A stretch of 64,000 nucleotides of DNA from Actinomyces sp. UMB0138 (GCF_002849225.1 NZ_PKMC01000001.1:706426-770425); one strand, 5' to 3'; positions 54,905 through 64,000 are shown, numbered from the stretch's first letter. The notes: generated from the letters alone by a model not told the origin. Program-made: numbers and translations.

Positions 54905-55460
54905 GGTCCTCCATCGCGGCGAGCATATTATCTAAGTCCTCTGATTGTGGCATAAAAGGAGACAGCGGTGGCAACTCATCGAGGCTGTTCATGCCCATCT
55001 GTTCTAAGAAATGTTCAGTGGTCCGATATAGCACCGCGCCCGAAGGGGCTTCCCCAGCTTCCTCGATCATCTCGTGAGACAGCAGTGTACGCACTACCGA
55101 ATCCACTGAAACGCCGCGGATTTGTGCCACCTGCGTGCGCGTACACGGTTGCCTGTAGGCAATAACCGCAAGCGTTTCCAGACTTGCTCTAGACAGTCGC
55201 GCCCGCCGCCCTCTAGTGACGAATTTCCCAACAATCGGAGCGTATTCCGGTGCGGAATAGAGGCGCCACCCGCCCCCTACATTGCGCAACCGGTAACCGC
55301 GCGGGCGCACTTGGCCGCCCTCGTATTCTTTCTGCAGCTGCACTAGGCTTTCGCGGACGCTTGCCAAAGGCACTTCGAGGGCGGAAGCCAGGTCTGCTTC
55401 GGATACAGGCTCCGAGGCAATCGCCATGATCGCTTCCAATGGTCCTGCCAGCTCATCCAT
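54894..55460 (-). CDS. scpB: Segregation and condensation protein B
   Basis: ScpB is a winged-helix partner of ScpA and SMC in chromosome condensation. I choose ATG 55460 (MDELAGPLEAIMAIASEPVS), overlapping the end of scpA, which gives 188 residues; the frame is open upstream but that extension lies in scpA. Family segments include LETLAVIAYRQPCTRTQVAQ and IRGVSVDSVVRTLLSHEMIE. The C-terminus is acidic. It forms a unit with parA, scpA and rluB. Confidence 0.94.
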   Translation of the reverse strand: MDELAGPLEAIMAIASEPVSEADLASALEVPLASVRESLVQLQKEYEGGQVRPRGYRLRNVGGGWRLYSAPEYAPIVGKFVTRGRRARLSRASLETLAVIAYRQPCTRTQVAQIRGVSVDSVVRTLLSHEMIEEAGEAPSGAVLYRTTEHFLEQMGMNSLDELPPLSPFMPQSEDLDNMLAAMEDHDE

Positions 55461-56229
55461 CCTGTTCTCCTGTGTAGTCGTCGGCGAGGGCAATGTTGGT
55501 ATCGCTGCCGACCCAGTTGACCCACAATGTCTCCATGGGGGCCTCTTGCTCAAACCTAACCTGGTCCGCTCTGAAGAGTTCTAGCAACGCTAGGAATCGG
55601 GAAATTACCACTGGCAGGTTGGCGGCGTCCTCGGTGAGTTGGCCGAAACTAGCCCTGCCTGCAGCACGCAATTTGGCCGAAATGATCGCCAGTTCACGAC
55701 TAACAGGGGCTATTGGATCGTGTAGGTGAGCAAGCCCCACCGTCGGCTCCTGATAGTAGATGGCTTCCGCAGCCAACTTGGCCAAGTCAGTGGGGGCAGC
55801 CTTCAGTACCAGGTCGGGCAACAGGGCCGCAAAATGGGCTTCTAAGGGGACGTCACGCGGGAAGAAAGTGCCCTGCTCATCGAGGCGGCCTTTGATCACA
55901 TCGGCAGCCTCACTAAATACTCGATATAACAACAGGCGCGAAAAAAGCAGGTCCCGCGCTTCCAATAGCTCGATGTCCTCGCGTTGCGCCTCCTGCTTAG
56001 GAAGCAAGGATGCCGCTTTCATTGCGAGCAGAGTGGCCGTGGTGACTAAGAATTCACTGGTCTGCGACAGGTCAGGGCTTTGCTTCATGTAAGCAATGAA
56101 TTCGTCCGTAACCTGGGCAAGCGCAACCTCGGTAATGTCAAGCTTGCGCTTGGCCAGCAGCCCCAGCAACAGTTCGAAAGGGCCAGAAAAATTAGTTAGA
56201 TTGACGCTAAATTCAGGCTGCGTCGCCAC
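55453..56229 (-). CDS. scpA: Segregation and condensation protein A
   Basis: ScpA is the kleisin that bridges SMC heads. The 258-residue product has the family N-terminus FSVNLTNFSGPFELLLGLLA and KRKLDITEVALAQVTDEFIA, a long acidic middle part, and the C-terminal winged-helix segment VISRFLALLELFRADQVRFE. It starts with GTG at 56229, overlapping the parA stop by 17 nt. Confidence 0.94.
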   Translation of the reverse strand: MATQPEFSVNLTNFSGPFELLLGLLAKRKLDITEVALAQVTDEFIAYMKQSPDLSQTSEFLVTTATLLAMKAASLLPKQEAQREDIELLEARDLLFSRLLLYRVFSEAADVIKGRLDEQGTFFPRDVPLEAHFAALLPDLVLKAAPTDLAKLAAEAIYYQEPTVGLAHLHDPIAPVSRELAIISAKLRAAGRASFGQLTEDAANLPVVISRFLALLELFRADQVRFEQEAPMETLWVNWVGSDTNIALADDYTGEQDG

Positions 56230-57079
56230 GAGCTACCAGTTCCCGAGCCAGCCGCCTGTAAGCCTGCGCGCCCTCGTGTGAAGGAGCGAAAGAGGTGATG
56301 GGCTCGGTCGCTACCGTAGCGTCTGGGAACTTTACGGTTCGCTTGACCATGGTCTTAAAGACCTTGTCGCCAAAGGCTTCCTCTAGCCGATCCACAACCT
56401 CGCGAGCATGCAGCGTGCGCATGTCAACCATGGTTATCAAAATACCGTCTATCTTCAGCCTCGGATTCAGCCGGTCGCGCACCTTTTCAATGGTCTCAAC
56501 TAGGAGGGCGACACCACGCAGAGCGAAGAATTCTGCCTCCATAGGGATCATCACGCCGTGGGCTGCGGTAAGGGCATTCACCGTGAGCAGACCAAGAGAA
56601 GGCTGACAATCGATAATAATCAGATCGTATTCGTCACGAACCGGCCGCAGCACTGAAGCCAAAATTTGTTCACGCGCTACCTCGTTGACCAACTGCACCT
56701 CGGCAGCGGAAAGGTCAATGTTCGCCGGAATAACATCGAGGCCCTCGTAGTCGGTGTGCTCGATAACGTCGTGCACATCCATGCGGGGATTAGTCATAAG
56801 CGTGTAGATCGTCTGATCCAATTCGTGGCTCATAATGCCAAGCCCGGCAGAGGCAGCCCCCTGCGGGTCAAAGTCAACAATCAACACACGCCTGCCATAT
56901 TCGGCGAGGGCGGCCGCAAGATTGATAGTAGTAGTGGTCTTTCCTACCCCACCCTTTTGATTGCACATCGCTATGACGCGCGCGGGTCCATGGGTAGCAA
57001 GCGGTGCCGGTTCTGGGAACTCGGGATCCCTGCCCCCTTCAGGCGGAACTGGAATCAATCCTGGCTGCAGTTTACTCAC
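56213..57079 (-). CDS. parA: ParA-family partition ATPase
   Basis: The 288-residue ATPase has the deviant Walker A CNQKGGVGKTTTTINLA, switch DFDPQGAASAGLG and Walker B-like IIIDCQPSLGLLTVNAL. It belongs to the ParA/Soj group. There is no parB next to it; in actinomycetes such an xerD-linked parA is often found with scpAB, separate from the origin-proximal parAB. A role with SMC-ScpAB in segregation is likely by context. Confidence 0.92.
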   Translation of the reverse strand: MSKLQPGLIPVPPEGGRDPEFPEPAPLATHGPARVIAMCNQKGGVGKTTTTINLAAALAEYGRRVLIVDFDPQGAASAGLGIMSHELDQTIYTLMTNPRMDVHDVIEHTDYEGLDVIPANIDLSAAEVQLVNEVAREQILASVLRPVRDEYDLIIIDCQPSLGLLTVNALTAAHGVMIPMEAEFFALRGVALLVETIEKVRDRLNPRLKIDGILITMVDMRTLHAREVVDRLEEAFGDKVFKTMVKRTVKFPDATVATEPITSFAPSHEGAQAYRRLARELVARGDAA

Positions 57080-57130
57080 CCTCTTAAACTATCGTCATTT
57101 TACAACCCGCGTGGGGGCATACCACATACT

Positions 57131-58054
57131 CTACAGTGCGCGCGGATGCGAGGAGCGATACACCTCGCGCAAAGTTTGCGCTGTCACCTTCGTATAAATT
57201 TGGGTGGTGGTGACGGAAGCGTGCCCAAGTAGCTCTTGGACCACGCGCACATCTGCTCCTCCCTCTAGAAGGTGAGTGGCAAAGGAGTGCCGCAAGGTGT
57301 GCGGAGATACGTGGGTATCAAGGTGCGCTTTCTTTGCAGCATTTTGCAGAATCACCCAGGCCGCCTGTCGCGTAAGCGGATTACCGCGGGTGGATAAGAA
57401 CAGTTTCGGTGATCCCTTGCCTTTAGCCGCAAAGGCGGGGCGGGCCCGCACCAAATACGCCTGCACAGCTTCCAGGGCATAGTGCCCTAGGGGTACATAC
57501 CGTTCCTTCCGCCCCTTACCTATTACTCGCAAGCTAGCAAAATCCTCATCAGCAGCTACGTCATCTACGTCCAAAGAGATAGCTTCTGTAATTCGGGCGC
57601 CTGTCGAATAGAGCACCTCCAACAGGGCCCGATCCCGTAATGGGGCGAGCCCCTCCCCTGCGCTGGCAGCCTCGAGCAGCGATTCGACCTCACTAATAGT
57701 GAGCGCCTTCGGCAGCCGTTGCGGTTGCTTTGGCGTCTCCACTCCCTCTGAAAAATCGGTGTCTAAGACGCCCTCGTCACGCCCAAACCGCGCAAGGCCC
57801 CGCACCGAGGCCAGCATGCGAGCCGCCGAAGAGGCAGTAAGCGCTTTGCCGCCATCTTTGCCGTTTCGTACTGCTACCAGGAAATCGGTGACAGTATTCG
57901 CGTCAAAGTCGGCAAGCGACAGCTTCTGGCTTTGTGCCCACCCAGCAAGACGCCTCAAATCGCGCCTATAGGCGGCAACAGTGTTCGGCGAAGCTCCCCG
58001 TTCCACCCCTACATGCGTGAGGAAAGCGGATATGAGCTGTTCAAGCGGCATCAT
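57131..58054 (-). CDS. xerD: Tyrosine recombinase XerD
   Basis: XerD with XerC resolves chromosome dimers at dif. The 307-residue protein has the N-terminal SAM-like domain (HVGVERGASPNTVAAYRRDL), and the catalytic residues: Arg in LYSTGARITEA, His/Arg in SPHTLRHSFATHLLEGG, His in LLGHASVTTTQ, and Tyr in QIYTKV. It lies 51 nt upstream of parA on the same strand and diverges from tkt. Confidence 0.95.
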   Translation of the reverse strand: MMPLEQLISAFLTHVGVERGASPNTVAAYRRDLRRLAGWAQSQKLSLADFDANTVTDFLVAVRNGKDGGKALTASSAARMLASVRGLARFGRDEGVLDTDFSEGVETPKQPQRLPKALTISEVESLLEAASAGEGLAPLRDRALLEVLYSTGARITEAISLDVDDVAADEDFASLRVIGKGRKERYVPLGHYALEAVQAYLVRARPAFAAKGKGSPKLFLSTRGNPLTRQAAWVILQNAAKKAHLDTHVSPHTLRHSFATHLLEGGADVRVVQELLGHASVTTTQIYTKVTAQTLREVYRSSHPRAL

Positions 58055-58182
58055 GGCTCAACCATAATCCGCTGTTGGCGGAACGTACCAAATCGAATCT
58101 CACCTTGACGTGGGTACCATCACAATCAGTTATCCTTATCAAAGAAAGTGTTAATTCTTCTTCTAAGAGAAAGCGCAGATAC

Positions 58183-60258
58183 ATGACAGTGAAGTGGGAT
58201 GACCTCGACAAACGCGCGGTTACTACCGCAAAGGTCCTAGCCGCAGATGCCGTTGAAGAGGCTGGTTCCGGCCACCCGGGGACCGCTATTTCGCTGGCCC
58301 CACTGGCATATTTGCTCTTCCAGCGTCACCTGAACTTCGACCCGAAGGATGAACGGTGGCTCGGGAGGGACCGTTTCATGCTTTCCATTGGCCACGCTTC
58401 CCTAATCCAGTACATCCAGCTGTACCTGGCGGGCATGGACATGGAATTGGAGGACCTAAAGCAGTTCCGCAAGTTCGAATCGAAGACTCCGGGCCACCCC
58501 GAGTACTCGCACACCAAGGGCGTGGAAATCACCACTGGTCCGCTTGGTTCAGGTTTTGCCGCTGCGGTCGGGTTCGCCATGAGTCAGCGCCGAACCCGTG
58601 GCATGTATGATCCGGATGCCCCCGAGGGCACTTCTCCCTTCGATCATCACGTCTACACCATCGTCGGCGAAGGCTGCCTCGAGGAAGGTATCACTTCGGA
58701 GGCTGCATCTTTGGCCGGTACCCAGGGGCTCGGCAACCTAATCGTCTTCTACGATCAGAACCTCATCTCTATCGAGGACGACACCTCCATTGCCTTCAGC
58801 GAGGATGTGCCCGCCCGTTTCCAGGCTTACGGCTGGCATACGCAGCAGGTCAACTTCCTGAAGGATGACGGTTCTTATGACGAGGACGTCAACGCTCTGG
58901 ACGCAGCAATCGAGGAAGCGAAGAAGGTCACTGATAGGCCGTCGCTGATCTCTGTGCGCACCATCATTGGGTGGCCTACCCCAGGAAAGCAGAACACCGG
59001 CGAGATCCACGGTTCCGCCCTCGGCGAGGAGGCTTTGGTCGGCCTGAAGAAGGCTCTGGGCCTGGATCCGCAGAAGCATTTCGATGTAGATGTCGAGGCC
59101 GTTGAACACGCCCGGGCCAACGCCGCCGATCGGGCCAAGCAGGCGCGCGCCGATTGGGATGAGCGCTTCGCTAAGTGGCAGAAGGCAAATCCGGAACTTG
59201 CCGCCCAGCTGTCTAGAACGTTGGAGCGCAAGCTCCCCGAGGGGCTGGAAGAGGCACTGCCCAAGTTTGAAGAAGGCAAGTCGCTGGCTACTCGCGCCGC
59301 CTCCGGCAAGGTCATCAACGCACTTGCTCCTCTGGTTCCGGAGCTGTGGGGCGGCTCGGCAGACCTGGCCGGGTCCAACAAGACGATGATGGACGGCGAG
59401 CCTTCCTTCTTCCCGCAGGAACGTTCTTCCGAGAAGTTCAAGGGCAACAAGTACGGCCGTAACCTTCACTTCGGTATTCGCGAGCATGGCATGGGTGGCA
59501 TCCTCAACGGCATTGCTGCTGATGAACTAACGCGCCCCTACGGCGGCACCTTCTTCGTGTTCGCCGACTATATGCGCGGCGCCGTGCGTCTGGCCGCTCT
59601 AATGAATCTGCCTGTCACCTACGTGTGGACGCACGATTCTATTGGCGTCGGCGAGGACGGCCCCACCCACCAGCCGGTCGAACACCTGACCGCCTACCGA
59701 GCCATCCCTAACCTGTCGATCGTCCGGCCTATGGACGGCCCCGAAACCGGTTATGCCTGGCTAGAGGTACTGCGTCGAGATGCACCTGCCGGCCTGATCC
59801 TTACTAGGCAGGGCCTACCTACCTTGCACCGCGGCGAGGATGGGCTTGCTTCCGCGGCAAATGTAGCTAAGGGCGCCTACATCCTGAAGGACACCGAAGG
59901 TGCCCCAGACGTCCTCCTAATGGGCTCCGGCTCCGAGGTGCAGCTAGCAGTAGAGGCAGCTGAAGAGTTAGCGAAGCAGGGAGTAGCGGCCCGCGTCATC
60001 TCGGTACCTTGCATGGAATGGTTCGATCAGCAGGACGATGCCTACAAGGAACAGGTCATGCCTGCCGCAGTGACCGCTCGTGTCTCCGTAGAGGCCGGCT
60101 TGCCCGATCCCTGGTACAAGTACCTAGGGTGCAAGGGCAAGGCAGTCGCAATGGATTCCTTCGGTCTGCCCGGTGCAGCCGGCGAGCTCTTCGAACACTT
60201 CGGGTTTACTGCCGACGCGGTGGTAGCGAAGGCCAAGGAAGTTCTGTCCAACAAGTAA
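58183..60258 (+). CDS. tkt: Transketolase
   Basis: Transketolase moves two-carbon units in the pentose phosphate pathway using thiamine diphosphate. The 691-residue product begins MTVKWDDLDKRAVTTAKVLA at ATG 58183; the frame is open upstream to 58075, but that part is unlike the family. Motifs: GSGHPGTAISLAP, GPLGSGFAAAVGFAMS, the ThDP motif VGEGCLEEG followed by YDQN (Glu where Asp is usual), and HDSIGVGEDGPTHQPVEHL. It diverges from xerD. A weak TTGACG (58105) could be a -35, with no -10 at standard spacing. Confidence 0.96.
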   Translation: MTVKWDDLDKRAVTTAKVLAADAVEEAGSGHPGTAISLAPLAYLLFQRHLNFDPKDERWLGRDRFMLSIGHASLIQYIQLYLAGMDMELEDLKQFRKFESKTPGHPEYSHTKGVEITTGPLGSGFAAAVGFAMSQRRTRGMYDPDAPEGTSPFDHHVYTIVGEGCLEEGITSEAASLAGTQGLGNLIVFYDQNLISIEDDTSIAFSEDVPARFQAYGWHTQQVNFLKDDGSYDEDVNALDAAIEEAKKVTDRPSLISVRTIIGWPTPGKQNTGEIHGSALGEEALVGLKKALGLDPQKHFDVDVEAVEHARANAADRAKQARADWDERFAKWQKANPELAAQLSRTLERKLPEGLEEALPKFEEGKSLATRAASGKVINALAPLVPELWGGSADLAGSNKTMMDGEPSFFPQERSSEKFKGNKYGRNLHFGIREHGMGGILNGIAADELTRPYGGTFFVFADYMRGAVRLAALMNLPVTYVWTHDSIGVGEDGPTHQPVEHLTAYRAIPNLSIVRPMDGPETGYAWLEVLRRDAPAGLILTRQGLPTLHRGEDGLASAANVAKGAYILKDTEGAPDVLLMGSGSEVQLAVEAAEELAKQGVAARVISVPCMEWFDQQDDAYKEQVMPAAVTARVSVEAGLPDPWYKYLGCKGKAVAMDSFGLPGAAGELFEHFGFTADAVVAKAKEVLSNK

Positions 60259-60275
60259 TCTAGTATTCAAACCCG

Positions 60276-60317
60276 ATGGTGGGTGTGGGATCATATCCCC
60301 ACCCACCATTGTTTTTT
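60276..60317 (+). terminator. Intrinsic terminator after tkt
   Basis: ATGGTGGGTG pairs with its complement 60300-60309, extended with a one-base bulge to a 14-bp stem, then G and six T residues. It separates tkt from zwf; zwf begins 20 nt further with its own ribosome-binding site, so partial readthrough may feed the zwf operon. Confidence 0.85.
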
Positions 60318-60336
60318 GTTGCAGAAAGGATTCCGC

Positions 60337-61857
60337 GTGAGCGAGCAAACCCTTTATGATCCGCGCGATCGAAGGCTGCCAATAGTAGCCCCTCCCTGCG
60401 GTCTAGTGATCTTTGGTGTTACTGGGGATTTAGCCCGAAAGAAGCTCATCCCCGCCATCTACGACCTTGCTAACAGAGGCATGCTGCACCCTGCCTTCGC
60501 TCTTACCGGGTTTGCTCGTAGGGACTGGGACATTCAGACGTTCCAGAACTTTGTTCGGGAAGCTATCGAGAAGCATGCCCGCACCGATTTCAACGAACGC
60601 ACGTGGAAGACCCTGGCACAGGGTATCCGCTTTGTAGGGGGTACCTTCGACGACGCCGAGGCGTATCAGAAACTGCGGCAGACGGTGCAGGAACTCGATA
60701 AGAACCGGGGCACCGGTGGAAACCATGCTTTCTACCTGTCCGTTCCGCCAAAGTACTTCGGGCTGGTTTGCACCCACCTGGCACAAACCGGACTCACAAA
60801 GAAGGAACCAGGGCAGTTCCGCCGCGTCATCATCGAGAAACCTTTCGGGCATGACCTGCAGTCGGCGAAGGAATTGGCAGTCCAGCTTCGGTCTATCGTG
60901 GACGAGGAAGACATTTTCCGTATCGACCACTACCTGGGCAAAGAGACGGTGCAAAACATTTTGGCCACCAGGTTCGCCAACACTATGTTTGAACCCATCT
61001 GGAATGCCAACTACGTCGATCACGTCCAAATCACCATGGCAGAGGACATTGGGATTGGCTCGCGCGCCGGCTACTACGACGGTATCGGCGCTGCCCGCGA
61101 CGTCATGCAGAACCACCTACTCCAACTACTTGCTCTTACGGCTATGGAAGAGCCGTCCACTTTCGACCCAGAAGAGTTGCGGGTAGAGAAAGAAAAGATT
61201 CTTGCTGCGGTGCGTCTTCCTAAGGACCTAGCTGCCAGCACCTCGCGCGGCCAGTACGAGGGCGGATGGCAAGGCGGAACGAAGGTTTCAGGGTACCTAG
61301 AAGAAGACAATATTCCATCCGATTCTGTCACCGACACATTCGCTGCCATCACCCTAAACATCGCAAATCGGCGATGGGCCGGGGTACCTTTCTACCTGCG
61401 TACCGGCAAGCGTCTAGGCAAGCGGGTAACCGAGATCGCGGTTGTCTTCAAGAGGGCGGCACATATGCCTTTCGACAATGCTTCGACGTCGCAGCTTAGC
61501 CAGAATGCTCTGGTTATCAGGGTCCAGCCGGACGAAGGTATGACCATCAGATTTGGCGCTAAGGTGCCCGGAGCGGGCATGCAGGTCAGAGACGTCACCA
61601 TGGATTTCGGCTACGGTCATGCCTTCACAGAGGATTCCCCAGAGGCATACGAGAAGCTTATTAAGGATGCCTTAACTGGCGACGCCCCTCTGTTCCCCCA
61701 CCAGCGCGAGGTCGAACTATCCTGGCAGATTCTCGACCCGATCTTGCAGTTCTGGACCGAGAACGGCAAACCCGACTTGTACAGGCCGGGCACTTGGGGC
61801 CCCCAATCAGCACATGACATGCTTGCACGCAGCAGACGAGCTTGGAGGATTCCGTGA
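60337..61857 (+). CDS. zwf: Glucose-6-phosphate 1-dehydrogenase
   Basis: G6PDH starts the oxidative pentose phosphate pathway and makes NADPH. The 506-residue product begins VSEQTLYDPRDRRLPI at GTG 60337, which has AGAAAGGA 6 nt before it. Motifs: the NADP loop VIFGVTGDLARKKLIPA, the substrate motif IDHYLGKETVQNI, and IGSRAGYYDGIGAARDVMQNH. The stop overlaps the opcA start (GTGA). The frame is also open 54 nt upstream, across the terminator, and that part is not coding. Confidence 0.96.
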   Translation: MSEQTLYDPRDRRLPIVAPPCGLVIFGVTGDLARKKLIPAIYDLANRGMLHPAFALTGFARRDWDIQTFQNFVREAIEKHARTDFNERTWKTLAQGIRFVGGTFDDAEAYQKLRQTVQELDKNRGTGGNHAFYLSVPPKYFGLVCTHLAQTGLTKKEPGQFRRVIIEKPFGHDLQSAKELAVQLRSIVDEEDIFRIDHYLGKETVQNILATRFANTMFEPIWNANYVDHVQITMAEDIGIGSRAGYYDGIGAARDVMQNHLLQLLALTAMEEPSTFDPEELRVEKEKILAAVRLPKDLAASTSRGQYEGGWQGGTKVSGYLEEDNIPSDSVTDTFAAITLNIANRRWAGVPFYLRTGKRLGKRVTEIAVVFKRAAHMPFDNASTSQLSQNALVIRVQPDEGMTIRFGAKVPGAGMQVRDVTMDFGYGHAFTEDSPEAYEKLIKDALTGDAPLFPHQREVELSWQILDPILQFWTENGKPDLYRPGTWGPQSAHDMLARSRRAWRIP

Positions 61858-62789
61858 TTCACACTCTAAAAGGAACCAGTGGTTCTCAAGTAGCAGCATT
61901 CTTGAACAAACAGCGTTCCGAGCAGGGCTCTGGAGCGCTTGGCAGAGTTCTGACGCTGATTATTTGCGTCCCTTCTCCCGAGGACGTCGAGCGCGCTATC
62001 GAGATTTCCGATGCAGCTGCTAAAGAGCATCCTTGTCGAGTCCTAATTGTCGTCGAGCGGGCAGAACCGAGCCAGGAGGCCTCCTTGGACGCCCAGATCC
62101 GTCTTGGGGGCAAGGCGGGGGCTTCCGAGGTTGTCGTTCTTGACCCTCGAGGGGCTACTGCCGAAAATCTAGACACATTGATCAATCCGCTATTGCTATC
62201 GGACGTGCCCATCGTGGTCTTCTGGCCGCTCGATCCACCAGAGAATCCTTCTGGGCATCCCCTGGGCAAGCTAGCTACCAAGCGCCTTACCGATTCACGG
62301 CAAACTGCTCATCCGATGGAAACCATCAAGCATCTAGCCGAGAACTACACTGCCGGCGATGGAGACTTATCCTGGTCGGCAAATACCCTATGGCGAGCCG
62401 TTCTGGCAGCTACCGTAGGTGAAAAGCATGATGCCCCCTTTGTGAAAGCGCTAGTGCGAGGCAATCTGAAGCAGCCCTCCCCTAGCCTGATCGCCTCCTG
62501 GCTGGAATGGAAACTAGGCACTGACGTGGTCGTATGCCATGACGAGACCGCCAGCACCGTAACGGGCATATTCTTCACCGACAGCGAAGGTAAAGAGATG
62601 TCGCTAACCCGCAGAGAGGGCTCAGATGTGGCACACTTGCACCGCCCCGGCCTGTCCACCACCTTCGTCAATCTGGCTAAACGTGAACTGCAAGATTGCC
62701 TGATGGAGGATCTGCGCCGGCTAGATCCGGATCCGGTGTACCAGATTGTCCTTACCAAACACATCCAGAATTTGAGGAAGGAAGAATAA
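61854..62789 (+). CDS. opcA: Glucose-6-phosphate dehydrogenase assembly protein OpcA
   Basis: OpcA is needed for full activity of G6PDH in cyanobacteria and actinomycetes. The 311-residue product begins VIHTLKGTSGSQVAAFLN at GTG 61854, overlapping the zwf stop; TTGGAGGA stands just upstream inside zwf. Family segments include VLTLIICVPSPEDVERAIEI and PIVVFWPLDPPENPSGHPLG. The order zwf-opcA-pgl is the actinomycete standard. Confidence 0.94.
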   Translation: MIHTLKGTSGSQVAAFLNKQRSEQGSGALGRVLTLIICVPSPEDVERAIEISDAAAKEHPCRVLIVVERAEPSQEASLDAQIRLGGKAGASEVVVLDPRGATAENLDTLINPLLLSDVPIVVFWPLDPPENPSGHPLGKLATKRLTDSRQTAHPMETIKHLAENYTAGDGDLSWSANTLWRAVLAATVGEKHDAPFVKALVRGNLKQPSPSLIASWLEWKLGTDVVVCHDETASTVTGIFFTDSEGKEMSLTRREGSDVAHLHRPGLSTTFVNLAKRELQDCLMEDLRRLDPDPVYQIVLTKHIQNLRKEE

Positions 62790-63494
62790 ATGCCAGCCAA
62801 GACCGTCGTTTATGCCGATAAAGCAGTACTAGCGCGCGCAACTGCGGCCCGCACCATACTCGCCCTCGGGGACGCCCTCGCTTCTAAAGAAGAAGTACAC
62901 CTGGCGCTGGCTGGCGGCTTCGTAGCCCGAGAGGTGCTCTCTGCTATTGCTGCTTCAAAGCTAAGCAGCGACGTCGACTGGTCCGGACTGCACGTCTGGT
63001 GGGTTGATGAGCGCTTTGTGGCTCCCACCAGCTCAGACAGAAACGATAAGGAAGCTCTAGAGAATTTGGCACGGGTTTGGGATAAGGCATCATTCCATCC
63101 CATGGGCAGCTCTGCGGACTTCGGCAGCGCCTCACAAGCTGCGAAGGACTATGCAGAGCAACTTGCCAGCTTCAATATCACCGGCTTCGATCTTGCCCTC
63201 CTTGGAATGGGCCCGGACGGTCACGTGGCCTCGCTATTCCCCGGCAGGGATCACTCTTCGGCACCCGCATTTGCTGTTACGAACAGCCCAAAGCCACCGG
63301 CTACCCGCGTCAGTTTGTCCATGCAGCTGCTTGTAAACAGCTCTCTGCGCTTCATCATCTTGGCCGGCGAAGAAAAATCCGCCGCCTTCGCAAAAGCGAT
63401 AGCGGCGGGAATGGATGAAAAGCAGATACCGGCAGCAGCCTTGAATACCTCGGGAACCTACTGGCTCACCGACTTGGCTGCCGCCGGCAACTAG
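62790..63494 (+). CDS. pgl: 6-Phosphogluconolactonase
   Basis: Pgl hydrolyses 6-phosphogluconolactone, the product of G6PDH. The 234-residue protein has LALAGGFVAREVLSAIA (where the sugar-phosphate-binding GGS motif is GGF), VWWVDERFVAPTSSDRNDK, FDLALLGMGPDGHVASLFPG and the final TSGTYWLTDLAA. The ATG lies directly after the opcA stop, with GGAAGGAAG in front. It ends 1 nt before the convergent phosphate transporter gene. Confidence 0.94.
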   Translation: MPAKTVVYADKAVLARATAARTILALGDALASKEEVHLALAGGFVAREVLSAIAASKLSSDVDWSGLHVWWVDERFVAPTSSDRNDKEALENLARVWDKASFHPMGSSADFGSASQAAKDYAEQLASFNITGFDLALLGMGPDGHVASLFPGRDHSSAPAFAVTNSPKPPATRVSLSMQLLVNSSLRFIILAGEEKSAAFAKAIAAGMDEKQIPAAALNTSGTYWLTDLAAAGN

Positions 63495-64000
63495 CTAGAA
63501 AACAACGCGCAAGATAGACACGGTTAGTGCGCCTACCACCGCGGCCGCCGGAAGGGTAATTACCCAGGCGGTCGCGATCGGGCGCATTAGCTTCCAATTC
63601 GCTGCCTTGTTTACCATGCCTACGCCCAGCACTGCCCCAATCAGAATGTGGGTAGAAGATACCGGAAGCCCAAGCAGAGAGGCTCCCATTACCACTGCTG
63701 CAGCCGATAGCTCAGCTGCGAATCCGGAGGCCGGGTGGATCTCGGTAAGCCCGGTTCCAACCGTGTGAATAACGGTTCGCCCAATAAACCACAGACCAGC
63801 TATCAAAGCCACGCCGAAGGCAACCATTACAGCGGCGGGCACGGCTGCCTCGGCACCGATCTTGCCAGTGCGCAGCACATCTAGAACCGCCGCAAATGGT
63901 CCCACCGCGTTAGCAATGTCGTTCGAGCCATGAGAGAAGGCGAAAGCCGAGGCTGTAAACACCTGCATCCACGAGAACAGCAAGAACGTGGACTTTTCCA
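63495..64000 (-). CDS. PiT-family inorganic phosphate transporter (5' end outside window)
   Basis: This is the C-terminal part of a low-affinity phosphate permease of the PiT family, running off the right edge. The signature [20 protein letters not shown] is the second GxNDxANA-type repeat. It is followed by [20 protein letters not shown] (the mirrored PVSSTH motif) and three to four membrane segments ending [14 protein letters not shown]. The frame is open across 63984-64000 without a start. It converges with pgl with no space between stop codons. Confidence 0.92.
   Translation of the reverse strand, partial: EKSTFLLFSWMQVFTASAFAFSHGSNDIANAVGPFAAVLDVLRTGKIGAEAAVPAAVMVAFGVALIAGLWFIGRTVIHTVGTGLTEIHPASGFAAELSAAAVVMGASLLGLPVSSTHILIGAVLGVGMVNKAANWKLMRPIATAWVITLPAAAVVGALTVSILRVVF

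Noticed and set aside
58738..59487. 249-codon minus-strand frame opposite tkt
   Set aside because: Antisense shadow of transketolase with no domain likeness.

Overview
The window looks like chromosome from a Gram-positive actinomycete, most like the Actinomycetaceae (Actinomyces / Winkia / Varibaculum / Mobiluncus type). Reasons: the thrS-HIT-pgsA-patA-pimA-Nudix order known from Mycobacterium; opcA between zwf and pgl; a fused cmk-der gene; treY/treZ beside glgX; class C sortase pilus genes with LPXTG surface proteins; and many GTG starts with 1-17 nt gene overlaps. The species cannot be fixed from sequence alone.

Layout. 1-6083 (minus strand): yebC, ruvC, ruvA, ruvB, yajC, secD and secF (secF runs off the left edge). 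6153-12359 (minus): threonyl-tRNA synthetase followed by phosphatidylinositol mannoside synthesis genes, a small membrane-anchored protein and a Nudix hydrolase. 12429-14740 (minus): a FemABX-like transferase and an ATP-grasp ligase, a likely peptidoglycan cross-bridge pair. 14860-21437 (plus): a histidine kinase without a sensor domain, its response regulator, an organophosphate-type MFS transporter and a three-gene ABC importer; together they look like a regulated uptake module for phosphorylated compounds. 21465-21996: four tRNA genes. 22145-28508 (plus): glgX-treY-treZ, converting glycogen to trehalose. 28578-30469: a small repeat/membrane protein with an apparent ACG start, an acetyltransferase and a nucleoside hydrolase.

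30591-44154 (minus) is the accessory heart of the window. It holds a complete-looking pilus operon (giant tip adhesin, major pilin, class C sortase, minor pilin), followed downstream in the same orientation by the wreck of a second one (adhesin, pilin and sortase pseudogenes, the sortase with its catalytic Cys changed to Arg). The tip adhesin of the intact operon is cut by a single in-frame TGA that splits a coding sequence of about 2,227 codons. Its second part is an array of Cys-pair Ig-like modules.

44499-48306 (minus): tRNA-Pro and a Zn/Mn ABC importer whose promoter carries two different palindromes. 48561-50449: a DoxX-like protein, an RluA-family pseudouridine synthase and a small membrane protein. 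50636-58054 (minus): DUF4298 protein, cmk-der, tyrA, rluB, scpB, scpA, parA and xerD. 58183-63494 (plus): tkt, zwf, opcA and pgl, the pentose phosphate genes. 63495-64000 (minus): the end of a PiT phosphate transporter. No CRISPR array, prophage or insertion sequence was seen.
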